Positions 45,165 to 54,340 of a stretch of 64,000 nucleotides of DNA are shown here, piece after piece. A program made the position numbers and the translations under genes. Position 1 is the first letter of the stretch, and each line of letters begins with the position of its first letter. Source of the DNA: Dromiciops gliroides (Eukaryota > Chordata > Mammalia > Microbiotheria > Microbiotheriidae). A model generated the notes under the pieces. The model saw only the letters and a list, made by a program, of their open reading frames with translations, did no database searches and was not told the origin of the DNA. The stretch covers positions 54,573,532-54,637,531 of the forward strand of contig NC_057861.1 of the NCBI RefSeq assembly GCF_019393635.1, in the 5' to 3' direction.

Positions 45165-45450
45165 TTTAAATCCCAAGTTTGAGATACTCCCATGACTTAA
45201 AGGAAGGGAGGGGAGGCTCTTGTTCCTCATCTGAGCCAGGGGTCAAAGATTTGGTGGAGAGACAAGATTCCTCCTTTCTGTGTTCTAAATAGGACTCAGA
45301 TTTTCTGGCAATCTTCAGGAAATTTTCTGTTGCTAATGGCCAGCCTTCCTTGTGCCTCCCTGGTCATAGCAACCCCCAATCCAGGGTCCAACAGGACTTA
45401 TATGTAAGGTTGGGACATCTTGCAATGTCAAGCTCTTTATTGAAGAATTA
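45165..45450 (-). repeat. right arm of diverged inverted repeat
   Basis: On the minus strand reads caataaagagcttgacattg, gcaagatgtcccaacctt, gtcctgttggaccctgg, aaggaggaatcttgtctctc. It has a 20-base insertion (tcccctcccttcctttaagt) relative to the left arm. The AATAAA-then-R-like pattern would also suit an old LTR. Confidence 0.75.
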
Positions 45451-45466
45451 ATATTCTATTATTTTA

Positions 45467-45612
45467 GGGGCAGCTAGCACCAGCCCTGGACTCAGGAGGA
45501 CATGAGTTCAAATCTGGCCTCAGACATATGAAACTTACTAGCTCTGTGACCCTGGGCAAGTCACTTAACCCTCATTGCCCTGCAAAAAAGAAAAAGAAAA
45601 AGAAAGAAAGAA
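45467..45612 (+). mobile_element. S1 SINE with head deletion
   Basis: ggggcagctag joins directly to caccagccctgg; about 20 bases including the cagtggataa box are missing. Confidence 0.88.
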
Positions 45613-45737
45613 ACAATGAAGGGGATAGTTTCAGAGAAACCTCAGAAGAATTGTTATGAACTGATGCAGAGTGAGTTCAGCAGAACCAGGAAAATGAAAT
45701 AGACAATAACAACACCATTGTAAAATTGAATACCTTT

Positions 45738-45897
45738 GTGGGCAGCTAGGTGGGGCAGTGGATAGAGCACTGGCCCTGGAGTCAGGAGGACCTGAGTTAA
45801 ATCCGGCCTCAGACACTTAATACTGACTAGCTGTGTGACTCTGGGCAAGTCACTTAACCCCAATTGCCTCACCAAAAAACAAAAACAAAAACAAAAA
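45738..45897 (+). mobile_element. S1 SINE, first of tandem pair
   Basis: Target site ttgaatacctttg precedes it and recurs after the second S1. Confidence 0.92.
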
Positions 45898-45902
45898 ACT
45901 TT

Positions 45903-46056
45903 GGGGGGCAGCTAGGTGGCACAGTGGATAAAGCACTGGCCCTGGATTCAGGAGTACCTGAGTTCAAATCAGGCCTCAGACACTTGACACTTACTAGCTG
46001 TGTGACCCTGGGCAAGTCACTTAACCCTCATTGCCCAGCAAAAATAAAATAAAATT
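45903..46056 (+). mobile_element. S1 SINE, second of tandem pair
   Basis: Begins 6 bases after the A-tail of the first S1, same orientation. A different subtype (cctggattcagg versus cctggagtcagg; ccctcattg versus ccccaattg), so it inserted separately rather than duplicating. Confidence 0.92.
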
Positions 46057-46140
46057 TTTTAAAAATTGAATACCTTTGAAAGACTTAAGAACTATGATCA
46101 ACAGAATGACCAACCACAATTCCAGAGGAATGCCACAATA

Positions 46141-46254
46141 GCATTAGGGGGGAGGGGGTAAAGAAAAGACCAGAAGGAAAATTTGAGCTGAGCCTTGTCT
46201 CCTAGAGCACTTTGTCTGGATCTCCTCTTTGCCCCTATGTTTCTTATCTGTATT
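46141..46254. other. short unassigned gap
   Basis: Nothing recognised. Confidence 0.3.

Positions 46255-46322
<68 letters not shown>
46255..46322 (+). repeat. (GT)n microsatellite
   Basis: About 33 GT units with one A interruption. Confidence 0.96.
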
Positions 46323-46323
<1 letters not shown>

Positions 46324-46685
46324 ATCCCAGCCCCTTGCCCTTCCCCTTAAGCCCTCCCTCTGTTGCTCAGAACTTATCCCAGCTGCTACATAACCCACTT
46401 GACTTTGATGAGATGACAGTCGCCAGCTCTACTCCTTCTGGTGAGATGAAGGTCCATCAGTCCTTACAATCTAACCCTGCTTCTAATATTGCCCCCCCAC
46501 CCCCAACCCCAGCACTGTCACCTTGGCCTACTGACATAGTCTAAATATCTCTGGGCCTTGCCATCTACCCTGCTGCTCAATTCTGGGGGGCCTCTGGGTC
46601 TCGCCACCAGCCCTACAGCCGAGCTTTCTTATATGTGTTGTCTCTTCTCAATTAGTGTTCAAGCTGCTTAAAACAGCTTGTTTTT
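46323..46685. other. unassigned sequence, C-rich
   Basis: May be diverged L2 (gtcaccttggcctactgaca); no exon recognised. Confidence 0.35.
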
Positions 46686-46689
46686 AAAA

Positions 46690-46768
46690 AATTGTACCCC
46701 TCAAGCTTAGCCCAGTGCTTATTAGCTCATAGTAAGCACTTAATAAATGCTTTTTCGATCATTTATTT
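46690..46768 (+). mobile_element. L2 3' terminus
   Basis: cttagcccagtgcttattag, agcacttaataaatgctttt. Confidence 0.75.
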
Positions 46769-46794
46769 GCACTTAGTAGAAGCTTAATGCCTCT

Positions 46795-46980
46795 GGAATT
46801 GAATGGACACTAATTGTGTGCTGTAGGCTGGTTCTTCAACCACTCTGAGTTTCAGTTTTCTCAACTAGGAAATTGTGAAATAAAATTTCTCTCACTGCCT
46901 CACTCATAGGCTTACTGTGAGGAAAACACTGCCTTAAAGTGCTCTAGAAATGGGAGTTATCATTACTAATTAGCCTGAGA
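46795..46980 (+). mobile_element. MIR/CORE-SINE
   Basis: tttcagttttctcaactagg, aggcttactgtgaggaaaac, aaagtgctctagaaatggga. Confidence 0.72.
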
Positions 46981-47084
46981 GCTCTTTATAGCCATGACTT
47001 ATTATTACTCTTTCAGGGTCTTTGTAGATGCATGTGTTCCAACCACATAGGGTGGGACTTAAAGCTGCCTTCATGGATCTATTA

Positions 47085-47351
47085 TACCCAGTAATAATAA
47101 TTACTAGAATTTGTAGAGTGCTTACTGTGTACCAAGAACTGTGCTAAGCACTTCACATTTGATCCTCATAATAACCCTTCTAGGTAGGTGCTATTAGGAC
47201 CCCCATTTTACAGGTGAGGAAACTGAGGCAAACAGGGATTAAATAACTTGCCCAAGGTCATGCAGCTAGAGAGCATCTGAGACCAAATTTGAATTCAGGT
47301 CTTTTTGACTCCAGGCCTAGCACTCTATCTGCTGTACCACCTAGCTGCCCC
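47085..47351 (-). mobile_element. CORE-SINE, antisense, full length
   Basis: tagagtgcttactgtgtacc, tcctcataataacccttcta, tgctgtaccacctagctgcc. Confidence 0.85.
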
Positions 47352-47580
47352 AAAAGAACTGCATAGAGTGGGACAGAAGAGCAGTGCTAGAGAATGGGGG
47401 CTTTTAACCTTGCCCCCGCAGGGATTAAAGAGGAATTCAGACCCTGTGTGAGGAGTGCCATAGTGATAGGACCCTTAAAGAGTGCCCTGAAGGGGAGGGA
47501 ATCACACAGGATTTGAACTCAGATCTTCTGACTCCAGAGTCCTGTTTCTTCTCAACAAAGGTGTTTATATGGGCTACTGA
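47352..47580. other. unassigned sequence
   Basis: A MIR-like tail near 47510 (ggatttgaactcagatcttc); otherwise nothing. Confidence 0.35.
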
Positions 47581-47594
47581 TCTCCAATCCAGTT

Positions 47595-47985
47595 GAGGTT
47601 AACAACACTTATTAGGTACCTACTATCTCCAAGGGAAAGGAAGCTAGGTGACATAGTAGATAGGTCCTGGAGTCAGGAAGACTCATCTTCCTGAGTTCAA
47701 ATCTGGCCTCACACACTTACTCCCTGTGTGTGACCCTGGGCAAGTCACTTCACTCTGCCTCAATTTCCTCATCTGTAATATGTGCTGGAAAAGTAAATGT
47801 CAAACCACTCCAGTATCTTTACCAAGAAAACCCCAAATGGGGCCATGAAGAGTTGGATATGATTGAAATAATTGAACAACAGCAACAAGTATCTGAGGCA
47901 CCTGTACTAGGTGTTGTCGACATAAAAACAAAACAAAAAATTTAAAAGTCCCTGCCTTCCAAGAGCTTACATTCTAATCTCCACT
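47595..47985 (-). mobile_element. L2 3' terminus, antisense, split by S2
   Basis: cttattaggtacctactatc resumes after the S2 as cctgtactaggtgttgtcga and tgccttccaagagcttacat. Confidence 0.68.
47638..47883 (+). mobile_element. S2 SINE
   Basis: Head, then aaaccactccagtatcttta, aaccccaaatggggccatga and a gaacaacagcaaca end. Confidence 0.88.
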
Positions 47986-48111
47986 TATGCTTTACCCTCT
48001 GAGCTTTTTTCCCCATAACCTCAAGCCCTCTTCCAAACATGAAGCATAAATCATTGGAAGCCTCTCTGGACCCCTAGTTTCTTCACCTATAATATAAGAG
48101 AATTGGGCTCA

Positions 48112-48350
48112 GCCAAAGGTTCTCAATTTGGGGTCCACAGACCTCCAAGATTTATGTGGATAGATTTCAGGGGGTTCTGTGAACTTGGATGGGGAAAAAA
48201 CCCCTTTATTTTCACTAACCTTTGGTTTCCTTTTCTAATTCTATGTATTTCATTTTATGTATTTAAGAACATGATTCTGATAAGGGGTCCGTAGACTTCA
48301 GCAACCTGACTAACAAAGGGTCCAGGAGACAAAAAGTTAAGACCCCCTAG
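48112..48350. mobile_element. probable non-autonomous hAT-like DNA transposon
   Basis: Left end ggttctcaatttggggtcca and right end aaaaagttaagacccc form imperfect terminal inverted repeats with ggtccac/ggtccgtaga type subterminal copies. Old; target duplication not resolved. Confidence 0.45.
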
Positions 48351-48389
48351 CATAGATGGAATAGATTTCTTCTATCTCTACAATACTGT

Positions 48390-48572
48390 AGGAGGCAGCA
48401 CAGGGCGGTATAGTAGAAAGGACATGAAATTAGGAATCAGGAGTTCTGGGTTCAAGTCTTGTCATTTCCTAGCTGTGTGGCATTAGCCAATTCACTGAAC
48501 CTCTCTGGGCCTCAGTATTCCCAACTATCAAATGAGATGACTAGATTAGATTAGTTCTAATGTCCCTTCTAG
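48390..48572 (+). mobile_element. MIR
   Basis: aggagttctgggttcaagtc, ctagctgtgtggcattagcc, ctcagtattcccaactatca. Confidence 0.75.
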
Positions 48573-48735
48573 GGGGGCAGCTAGGTGGCGCAGTGGATAA
48601 AGCACTGGCCCTGGATTCAGGAGGACCCGAGTTCAAACCTAGCCTCAAACACTTGATACTTACTAGCTGTGTGACCCTGGGCAAGTCACTTAACCCTAAT
48701 TGCCCTGCAAATTAAAAAAAAAAAAGAACCTATAT
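48573..48735 (+). mobile_element. S1 SINE
   Basis: Flanks ctaatgtcccttctag and ctaatatcccttctag. Confidence 0.93.
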
Positions 48736-49139
48736 CTAATATCCCTTCTAGCCCTAAATCTATTGTTTTAAGGTCACAAGCCAGTTGGTGAGTTTCTCCA
48801 AAATAGTAGGTTTTTCCACCAGAAGGCCACTTGATGGAAACTTCATGGTTCATAGGTTGGACCTAGAAGGTAAAAGTCCTTTTTATCCAGTTCCCTCATT
48901 TTACAGTCGAGGAAACTGAGGGTAAGGAAAAAAGAAAGGAAAATGAGATGTTCCCAAGGTTATACACATGCTTCAGATGAAGGTTGACAAGGTACCTTGC
49001 TCTTAAGCCTATGACACTGTGGTGATATGCTCTATGCTCCCTCTGAAGTTTTTCCCAGTTTTCAGATTTTGCCATCCTTTGGTGTCCATGTTCAGTTATA
49101 TACCAGGACAGCTGTGCACATAGAAAGCTAAGGATGAAA
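48736..49139. other. mostly unassigned, MIR piece
   Basis: A MIR-like block at 48880-48990 (ttacagtcgaggaaactgag). The rest is unassigned. Confidence 0.4.
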
Positions 49140-50905
49140 AACTATAAATAATCCCTTATCTTCAACCAATTCTTGTCTACTGGTTGCTTTCCTACTGCCT
49201 ATAAACATGCCCAGGTCTCTCCCATCCTCAAAAAAACATCCACCTGGGCAGCTAGTTGATACAGTGGATAGAGCACCAGCCCTGGAATCAGGAGTACCTG
49301 AGTTCAAACCCAGCCTCAGACACTTAACACTTACTAGCTGTGTGACCCTGGACAAGTCACTTAACCCCAATTGCCTTACCCCCCCCCAAAAAAAAATCCA
49401 CCTTCCACAAGTTATCATCCCACACCTCTCTTCCATTTTTTTGGCCAAACTACTTGAGAAGACCATCTACAACAAGTGCCTCTTCTTCCTTTCTTCTCAT
49501 TCTCTTAACTCTTTGCAGTCTGGCTTCCAATCTCATCACTCGATGGAAACTGCCCTCTCTAAAATTGTCAATGATCTTTTAATTGCCAATTCCAGTTCCC
49601 CTTTCTCAATCCTCATTTTCCTTGACCTCTCTGCAGCCTTTGATACTGTTGGTCACTTGATATTCTCTTCCTCTAGGTTTTTGTGACATTGATTTCTGTG
49701 AATTTTCCTCCTACCTCTCTGACTGCTCCTCTATCTCCTTTATTAGATCATTATCCAGGTCACTCCCACTAACAGTGAGGGTCCCCCAAGGCTTTATTCT
49801 GAGCCCATCTCCCTCCATACTGTTTCATTTGGTGATCTCACTAGCTCCCATAGTTTCAGTTACTATCTCTGTGCTGATGACTCTCAGACCTACTTGTTCA
49901 GCCCTAACATCTCTCGTGACCTACAGTCATACATCTCCAACTGCCTGTTGAACATCTCCAACTAGATGTCCCAAAGACGCCTTAATTTTAGCATGTCCAA
50001 AACTGAATTCATTATCTTTGCCTCCAAACCCTCACCTCTTCCTAACTTTCCTATTATGGTCCAAGGTACCACCACCCTCCAAGTCATCCAGGCTCCCAAC
50101 TTAAAGGTCACTCTCTTCTCCTTGATCTCACCACCCCCCACCCTCTGATCAGTTGTCAAGCCCTGTTGCTTCTGCCTTTCTAGGATCTCTTGCATGCACC
50201 CCTTCTCTCCTCTGACTCAGATGCCACCTTGGGGGTATGGGCTCTCATCACCTTGCACCTGGGCTACTGCACTAGCCCACTGGCTGTTCTGCCTGCCTCA
50301 AGTCTCTCCCCTCTCCAATCCATCCTCCCACTCAGCTGTCAGACTGATCTTCCTAAAATCCAAGTCTGACCATGTCTCCCCAGCCCCATTCCGCCACGTC
50401 CCCATTACCTGTAGGAGTAAATATAAAGCCTTCTGTTTGCCTTTTCATACCCCTTGCTAACCTGCACTCCCCACCTCACTCCCACCTCTCCTGTTTTCTT
50501 ATACATTAGTACCATTCATGGACTCTGGGATGCGGTGACACTGGTCTCCTTGTTGTTAATTACCCTCGACATGCCCCGTCTCCTGAATTCCAGGCATCTT
50601 CACTATCTGTCCCTCCTGCCTTGGACTCCTCCCTCTCCTCATCTCCCCCTCCCGGCTTCCCTGAGATTCTTCAAGTCCCAGCTAAAATCCTCCCCCCTCT
50701 AAGAAGCCTTCTTTGATCCCCCTCAATGCAGTGCCTTCCCTCCCTCTGTGGATTATTTATCCTGTTATACCAGCTTGTTTGTATGTAGCTGTTTGCATGT
50801 TATTTCGCCGTTTTTGGCCTTTCTCGAATCTACTTAGCACAATGCCTGGCACATAATAGGTGCTTAATAAATGCCAGTTGATTGACTGACTGACTGATCG
50901 ACTGG
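49140..50905 (+). mobile_element. L2 LINE with reverse-transcriptase remnant
   Basis: The longest coherent sense L2. About 49440-49670 translates as reverse transcriptase of the L2/CR1 type: KLLEKTIYNKCLFFLSS, then LQSGFQSHHSMETALSK, then LDLSAAFDTVGH, the palm-domain motif with its catalytic aspartates. Frameshifts and stops follow (first after 49686). The 3' part includes the L2 phrases tctgaccatgtctccccagc and ctcctgaattccaggcatct. It ends cttaataaatgccagttgat with a (tgac)n tail. No endonuclease domain, so it is 5'-truncated and dead. Confidence 0.88.
49245..49396 (+). mobile_element. S1 SINE inside L2
   Basis: Flanks aaaaaacatccacct and aaaaaaatccacctt. Its + strand translation fuses with the L2 RT remnant into a spurious long frame. 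Confidence 0.92.
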
Positions 50906-51260
50906 AGGAACAGAGAAAGAGGACAAAAAATTTCTGATAAATGAAAGTAGAATGGGAATAAAAGTAGGTCAGGCAGAACTCTTCAGACTCCTCAGTGGCT
51001 TGAGCATCTCCCTCCTCATCCATTTATTCATGGTTATTCTCATAACCCACTGGAGCAGCAAATGGGGCAGTGGCTTGGCCATCCCACTCGGCTCTGGGTT
51101 CTCTGCTGAAACATCGCTGACTCCTAAAGGCCCCTCGGTGCGATTGCAGCCGCCACCAGCTCCCAAACAGCTCCGGCGCCCGCTTGGCAGATGAGGCTCG
51201 AACACATCTCGCTGATGATCTAACCCAGTTTCCCTTTCTGTTTTTCTGTCCCTGACCCAG
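50906..51260. other. TMPRSS9: sequence upstream of TMPRSS9 coding exon 1
   Basis: Repeat-free, moderately GC-rich (cagccgccaccagctcccaa, cagctccggcgcccgcttgg). It could contain an alternative start site; no TATA-like promoter is convincing. Confidence 0.4.
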
Positions 51261-51298
51261 GCTGGCTCGTGGGCTAAGCGTGAATGCTTCAAAGAACC
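51261..51298 (+). other. TMPRSS9: TMPRSS9 5' UTR part of first coding exon
   Basis: A long pyrimidine tract (about 51229-51257) ends in cctgacccag, a textbook acceptor with AG at 51259-51260. The 38 bases from 51261 to the ATG have no upstream ATG in frame and form the spliced 5' leader. This shows that the coding exon is not the first exon of the transcript. Confidence 0.75.
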
Positions 51299-51440
51299 AT
51301 GGAAGTGTCGGCTGCCAACTTGGATCCCGAGCCTCACAATACAAAGGCCCAGCTGGCTGCAGACTCGGCCTGCTGGAAGGTGACCGTGACCACCGTCCTA
51401 GGCAGTGCCGTGGCTGTCATTTTCTTAGGACTCCTCCTGG
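51299..51440 (+). CDS. TMPRSS9: TMPRSS9 coding exon 1 (cytoplasmic tail and membrane anchor)
   Basis: TMPRSS9 (polyserase-1) is a type II transmembrane serine protease with a short cytoplasmic tail, one signal-anchor helix, a SEA domain, an LDL-receptor repeat and tandem trypsin-like domains. This exon encodes residues 1-47 plus one base of codon 48. A short polar tail (1-25) is followed by a hydrophobic segment (about 28-51), with no cleavable signal peptide. The start is the ATG in agaaccatgg, 38 bases after the acceptor, with a good Kozak context (C at -1, G at +4). The exon ends cctgg/gtgagt (donor GT at 51441), phase 1, matching the exon at 53213. Identity rests on the joined product resembling the mammalian TMPRSS9 N-terminus, strongest in the next exon. 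Confidence 0.85.
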
Positions 51441-51519
51441 GTGAGTGCGTATAGATTTCCAGAGGACAGAAATAGCAATGTCATGGATTGGAAAAAAGGG
51501 CTGGAGTTGGATGGAACCT

Positions 51520-51710
51520 TGCATTCGGATTCATCTTCAGATGCTTATTTGGCCTGTGGCTGGGCAAGTCCCTTGTCCTCCCTGTGCCTCAGTTTCCCCA
51601 TCTCTAAAATGGGACGTTTTACCATCTACTCAGCAAGACATTGTGGTACAGTGGGTAGAGTGATGGACCACAGGGTCAGAGAGACCTGAGTTCAAAATAG
51701 GCTGGTTGAG
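51520..51710 (+). mobile_element. MIR fragments
   Basis: gcctcagtttccccatctct and the head of another copy, gtggtacagtgggtagagtg. Confidence 0.7.
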
Positions 51711-51858
51711 GAGCAGCTAGGTGGTGCAGTGGATAGAGCACCAGCCCTGGATTCGGGAGGACCTGAGTTCAAATCTGGCCTCAGACACTTGACACTTACT
51801 AGCTGTGTGACCCTGGGCAAGTCACTTAACCCCCATTGCCCCGCAAAAAAAAAAAATT

Positions 51859-51896
<38 letters not shown>
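51711..51896 (+). mobile_element. S1 SINE with (AC)n tail
   Basis: The A-tail carries ~16 AC units inside the target duplication aaaataggctggttg / aaaataggttggttg, so the microsatellite belongs to the SINE. Confidence 0.94.
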
Positions 51897-51901
<5 letters not shown>

Positions 51902-52003
51902 AGGTTGGTTGGTATCTATGAGTTGAAAGCACAGGACGTTGACATATTTACCACTGACCTTGCAAGGCTGTCATGAAGAAAGTGCTTCATAAACCTCGTT
52001 TGT

Positions 52004-52233
52004 TATTGTTTTTCAGTTATCACATCATGTCAGACTTTCCGTGACCCTGTATGGGGTTTTCTTGGCAAAGATACTGGAATGGTTTGCCATTTTCTTCTCC
52101 AGTAAATCAAGGGAAACAGAGGTTAAGTGACTTGCCCAGGGTCACAGAGCCAATGAGTGTCTGAGGCCAGATTTGAATTCATGTCTTCCTGACTCTAGGA
52201 CCAGTGCTCTATTCACTTAGCCACCTAGCTGCC
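52004..52233 (-). mobile_element. S2 SINE
   Basis: ggggttttcttggcaaagat, ttagccacctagctgcctc. Confidence 0.88.
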
Positions 52234-52244
52234 TCTTTGTACAC

Positions 52245-52378
52245 CACCCCTGGATTCAGGAGGATCTGAGTTCAAATCTGGACTCAGATACTTGACACTT
52301 ACTAGCTGTGTGACCCTGGCCAAGTCACTTAACCCTCATTGCCCACAAAATAAATAAATAGATAGATAGATAGATAAG
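52245..52378 (+). mobile_element. 5'-truncated S1 SINE with AAAT/GATA tail
   Basis: Starts at acccctggattcagg; tail is (aaat)n(agat)n. Confidence 0.88.
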
Positions 52379-52695
52379 TGTCAGTGATTCAGTGGAAGGT
52401 TCCTCGGCCTGGGAAGCAGGAGACCTGGGTTCAAATCCTAACTCTGCCACCAATAACTGATGTGTACAAAATGCTTTATAGTTTACAAAGCATTTACCTC
52501 ACAACAACCCTATGAGGTTGATAGTGCTAAATATTATCATCTCCATTTTAAGGATGAAGAAACTGAGGCTTTCAGAGGTGAGTAAGGTATGGCCTCCCCC
52601 CCCCCCCCCCCGGGGTTAAACACCTAGTCAGTATGGAAACAAACATCCAAGTCCATGTCTCTCTTGACACCAAGTCCAGACTCCTTTCACCTGTA
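52379..52695. mobile_element. MIR head (+) followed by CORE-SINE (-)
   Basis: ggagacctgggttcaaatcc (sense), then cacaacaaccctatgaggtt and tccattttaaggatgaagaa (antisense), with a poly-C run at 52598-52610. Confidence 0.68.
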
Positions 52696-52714
52696 TCACA
52701 CCACAACTCCCTTC

Positions 52715-52870
52715 TCATCTCTGGGCCTCAGTTTCTCCTTTGAAAACTGAAGCCCTGTGACTCTGTGATCCTCTGGATCTATCTCTTCACTGTCCTGGGC
52801 CCTAGTTACCACAACTGTAAAATGAGGGGTTCGAACAGAACAATTCTAAGGTTCTCTTCAGTTCAAAATC
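52715..52870 (+). mobile_element. MIR
   Basis: tctgggcctcagtttctcct and cacaactgtaaaatgagggg. Confidence 0.65.
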
Positions 52871-52934
52871 TGATGATGTCTGAGGCTTATGAGACATGAT
52901 GATTTTTCTCTAAATCAAAGAAGCAAGGAACCCA

Positions 52935-53110
52935 CTCCTGGATCATGGTACTTCTCTGAGTTTTAGTTTCCTTATCTGTAAAATGGGTTAATAATATGTC
53001 TATACCTGTCTCCTAGGATCATTGGAAGGATCAATCTTTCCCAGGTAAAGGGCTTTGCAAACCTTAGAGTGTTTTGTAAAAATAACTTGTGTTATTATTA
53101 TTAATCGAAT
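52935..53110 (+). mobile_element. CORE-SINE
   Basis: tttccttatctgtaaaatgg, ataatatgtctatacctgtc, (att)n end. Confidence 0.75.
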
Positions 53111-53212
53111 AGGTTGTACCAAGCCTGACATTGGGCCCAGGGTCCCAGGCTTAGCCAAGCAATGAGCTCCTAGAGTGGGGCTCTCTCATGGGGCCCTGGT
53201 CTCTGCCCACAG

Positions 53213-53340
53213 CCTCCCTCTACACCCAGGACATCAGTTTTGAGCACTCAGCCGAACTCAAGGGAATTCTATATGACAGCAGTCTGCAGCGAGAGACCTC
53301 CAGCTATTATAGAGCTTTGACCCCAACTCTGGAAAGACTG
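53213..53340 (+). CDS. TMPRSS9: TMPRSS9 coding exon 2 (start of SEA domain)
   Basis: The exon follows the acceptor ctctgcccacag (AG at 53211-53212) and ends at gactg/gtgagt (GT at 53341). Its 128 bases complete codon 48 and add residues 49-90, ending in phase 0. The peptide leaves the membrane anchor and enters the SEA domain. The motif HSAELKGI, then SSLQRETS and LTPTLE, matches the human TMPRSS9 pattern (HTAELRGI, SSLRRETS, LTPTLE) position for position. That makes TMPRSS9 a better call than other SEA-containing TMPRSS proteases. The rest of the SEA, LDLRA and protease exons were not found before 64000, so only the N-terminal 90 residues are in the window. Confidence 0.9.
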
Positions 53341-53739
53341 GTGAGTGGTAGCTTTCACCCTGAGGCAGATAAACCAAGGGGGGATTTATAGGAGTACTCC
53401 CAGGGAGCACTGGGCTGGACACTGACATGGTGTCGCTAGGGTGAGGAGGGGCAGTGGAGACTTGGGGAGAGGAGGGGTTTGAGAAAGAGGCCTGAAGAGA
53501 TGGGGTTAAATTGTGGGAGCTCCCATCCCCTCTCTCTTCATCTCAAGATCTTGAAACTACATAAGCAAATGAGAGCGTACACTGGCATCCCCTGGGGTGC
53601 CATATTGGGCCGAAGGAATGGGCTCTGGCCCTGGTCCAGGCAGTGGTGGCGGTGAGGGGTCCAAGCCTAAGGCGAACCTGGGGAAGTCTGGAGGATCATT
53701 CTTAAACCCCCATGGAAGAGGGAAGAAAGAAGAGGAGTT

Positions 53740-54210
53740 CAAAGAGAAGACACTCCTTTTCCTTTTCCTTCCTCCCTCCCCTCCCCTCTGTCCTCTTCTC
53801 CTATCCTCCTTCTTCCTTCCTCCAATAGCCTCCTGTCTATCTATTTCCCACTGTCTCTTCCTTTGCTATCATCTCAGAGGGAGAGTTGAGCCTTCTCTTT
53901 GCCAATGCCCTCCTCTCCACTTTGTGCCATCCTTTTCTGCCCTTTCAGTCCCTCTCCAGCCCCCTCATTTTCAGCTTCTCTTCATTCACTGGCCTCTTCC
54001 CTGCTGCCCAGGTCATCCCCATCCTCAATGTACATCCTATGCCTCTCCTCCCTTTCACAGCCAAACTTCTCCACTCATTGTTTCTTTCTCACTGCCCACT
54101 TGCAAGGGTTGATCCTTACAATCTGGCCTCAGCCCCCACCATCCCATTACAAGTCCCTTCTCCAAGGTCACCAAAGATTTCTTTATTGATAGATCCAATG
54201 CCATTTTCTC
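53740..54210 (+). mobile_element. L2 internal fragment
   Basis: The end ctccaaggtcaccaaagatt and gatccaatgccattttctca is the L2 region just 5' of the LDLSAAFD motif. Upstream is diverged, pyrimidine-rich L2-like sequence. Confidence 0.65.
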
Positions 54211-54220
54211 AATCCATCCT

Positions 54221-54278
54221 TCCTTCCTTCCTTCCTTCCTTCCTCCCTCCCTCCCTCCCTCCCTCCCTCTCTCTCTTT
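54221..54278 (+). repeat. (TTCC)n/(CTCC)n tract
   Basis: About seven ttcc then seven ctcc units, then ct repeats. Confidence 0.95.
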
Positions 54279-54340
54279 CTTCTCCTCTTCATCCTCCTTG
54301 TCCTCGTCCTCATCCTTCTCTTCCTCTTTTCTGTTTTTGT

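Larger units (their letters stand above)
45613..46140 (+). mobile_element. L1 3' region split by two S1
   Basis: aaacaatgaaggggatagtt, gatgcagagtgagttcagca, then after the SINEs gaatacctttgaaagactta and gaccaaccacaattccagag. Confidence 0.8.
190..51260 (+). other. TMPRSS9: putative TMPRSS9 intron 1 (repeat-filled)
   Basis: If the donor at 190 pairs with the acceptor at 51260, the whole block is intron. Read in six frames it holds no host coding exon that I recognise. Open frames in it are SINE, L2 or simple-repeat translations. Its contents are annotated separately. Confidence 0.35.
51441..53212 (+). other. TMPRSS9: TMPRSS9 intron between coding exons 1 and 2
   Basis: A GT-AG intron of 1772 bases, phase 1. 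It holds MIR/CORE-SINE pieces, one S1 with an AC-rich tail, one S2, a 5'-truncated S1 with a GATA tail, and a short poly-C run near 52600. The last ~100 bases before the acceptor appear unique. Confidence 0.8.

Noticed and set aside
46144..46398. Histidine/threonine-repeat minus frame
   Set aside because: Encoded by the (GT)n microsatellite.
49207..49686. 159-codon frame joining SINE and L2 sequence
   Set aside because: A chimera of S1 translation and L2 RT remnant, not a gene.
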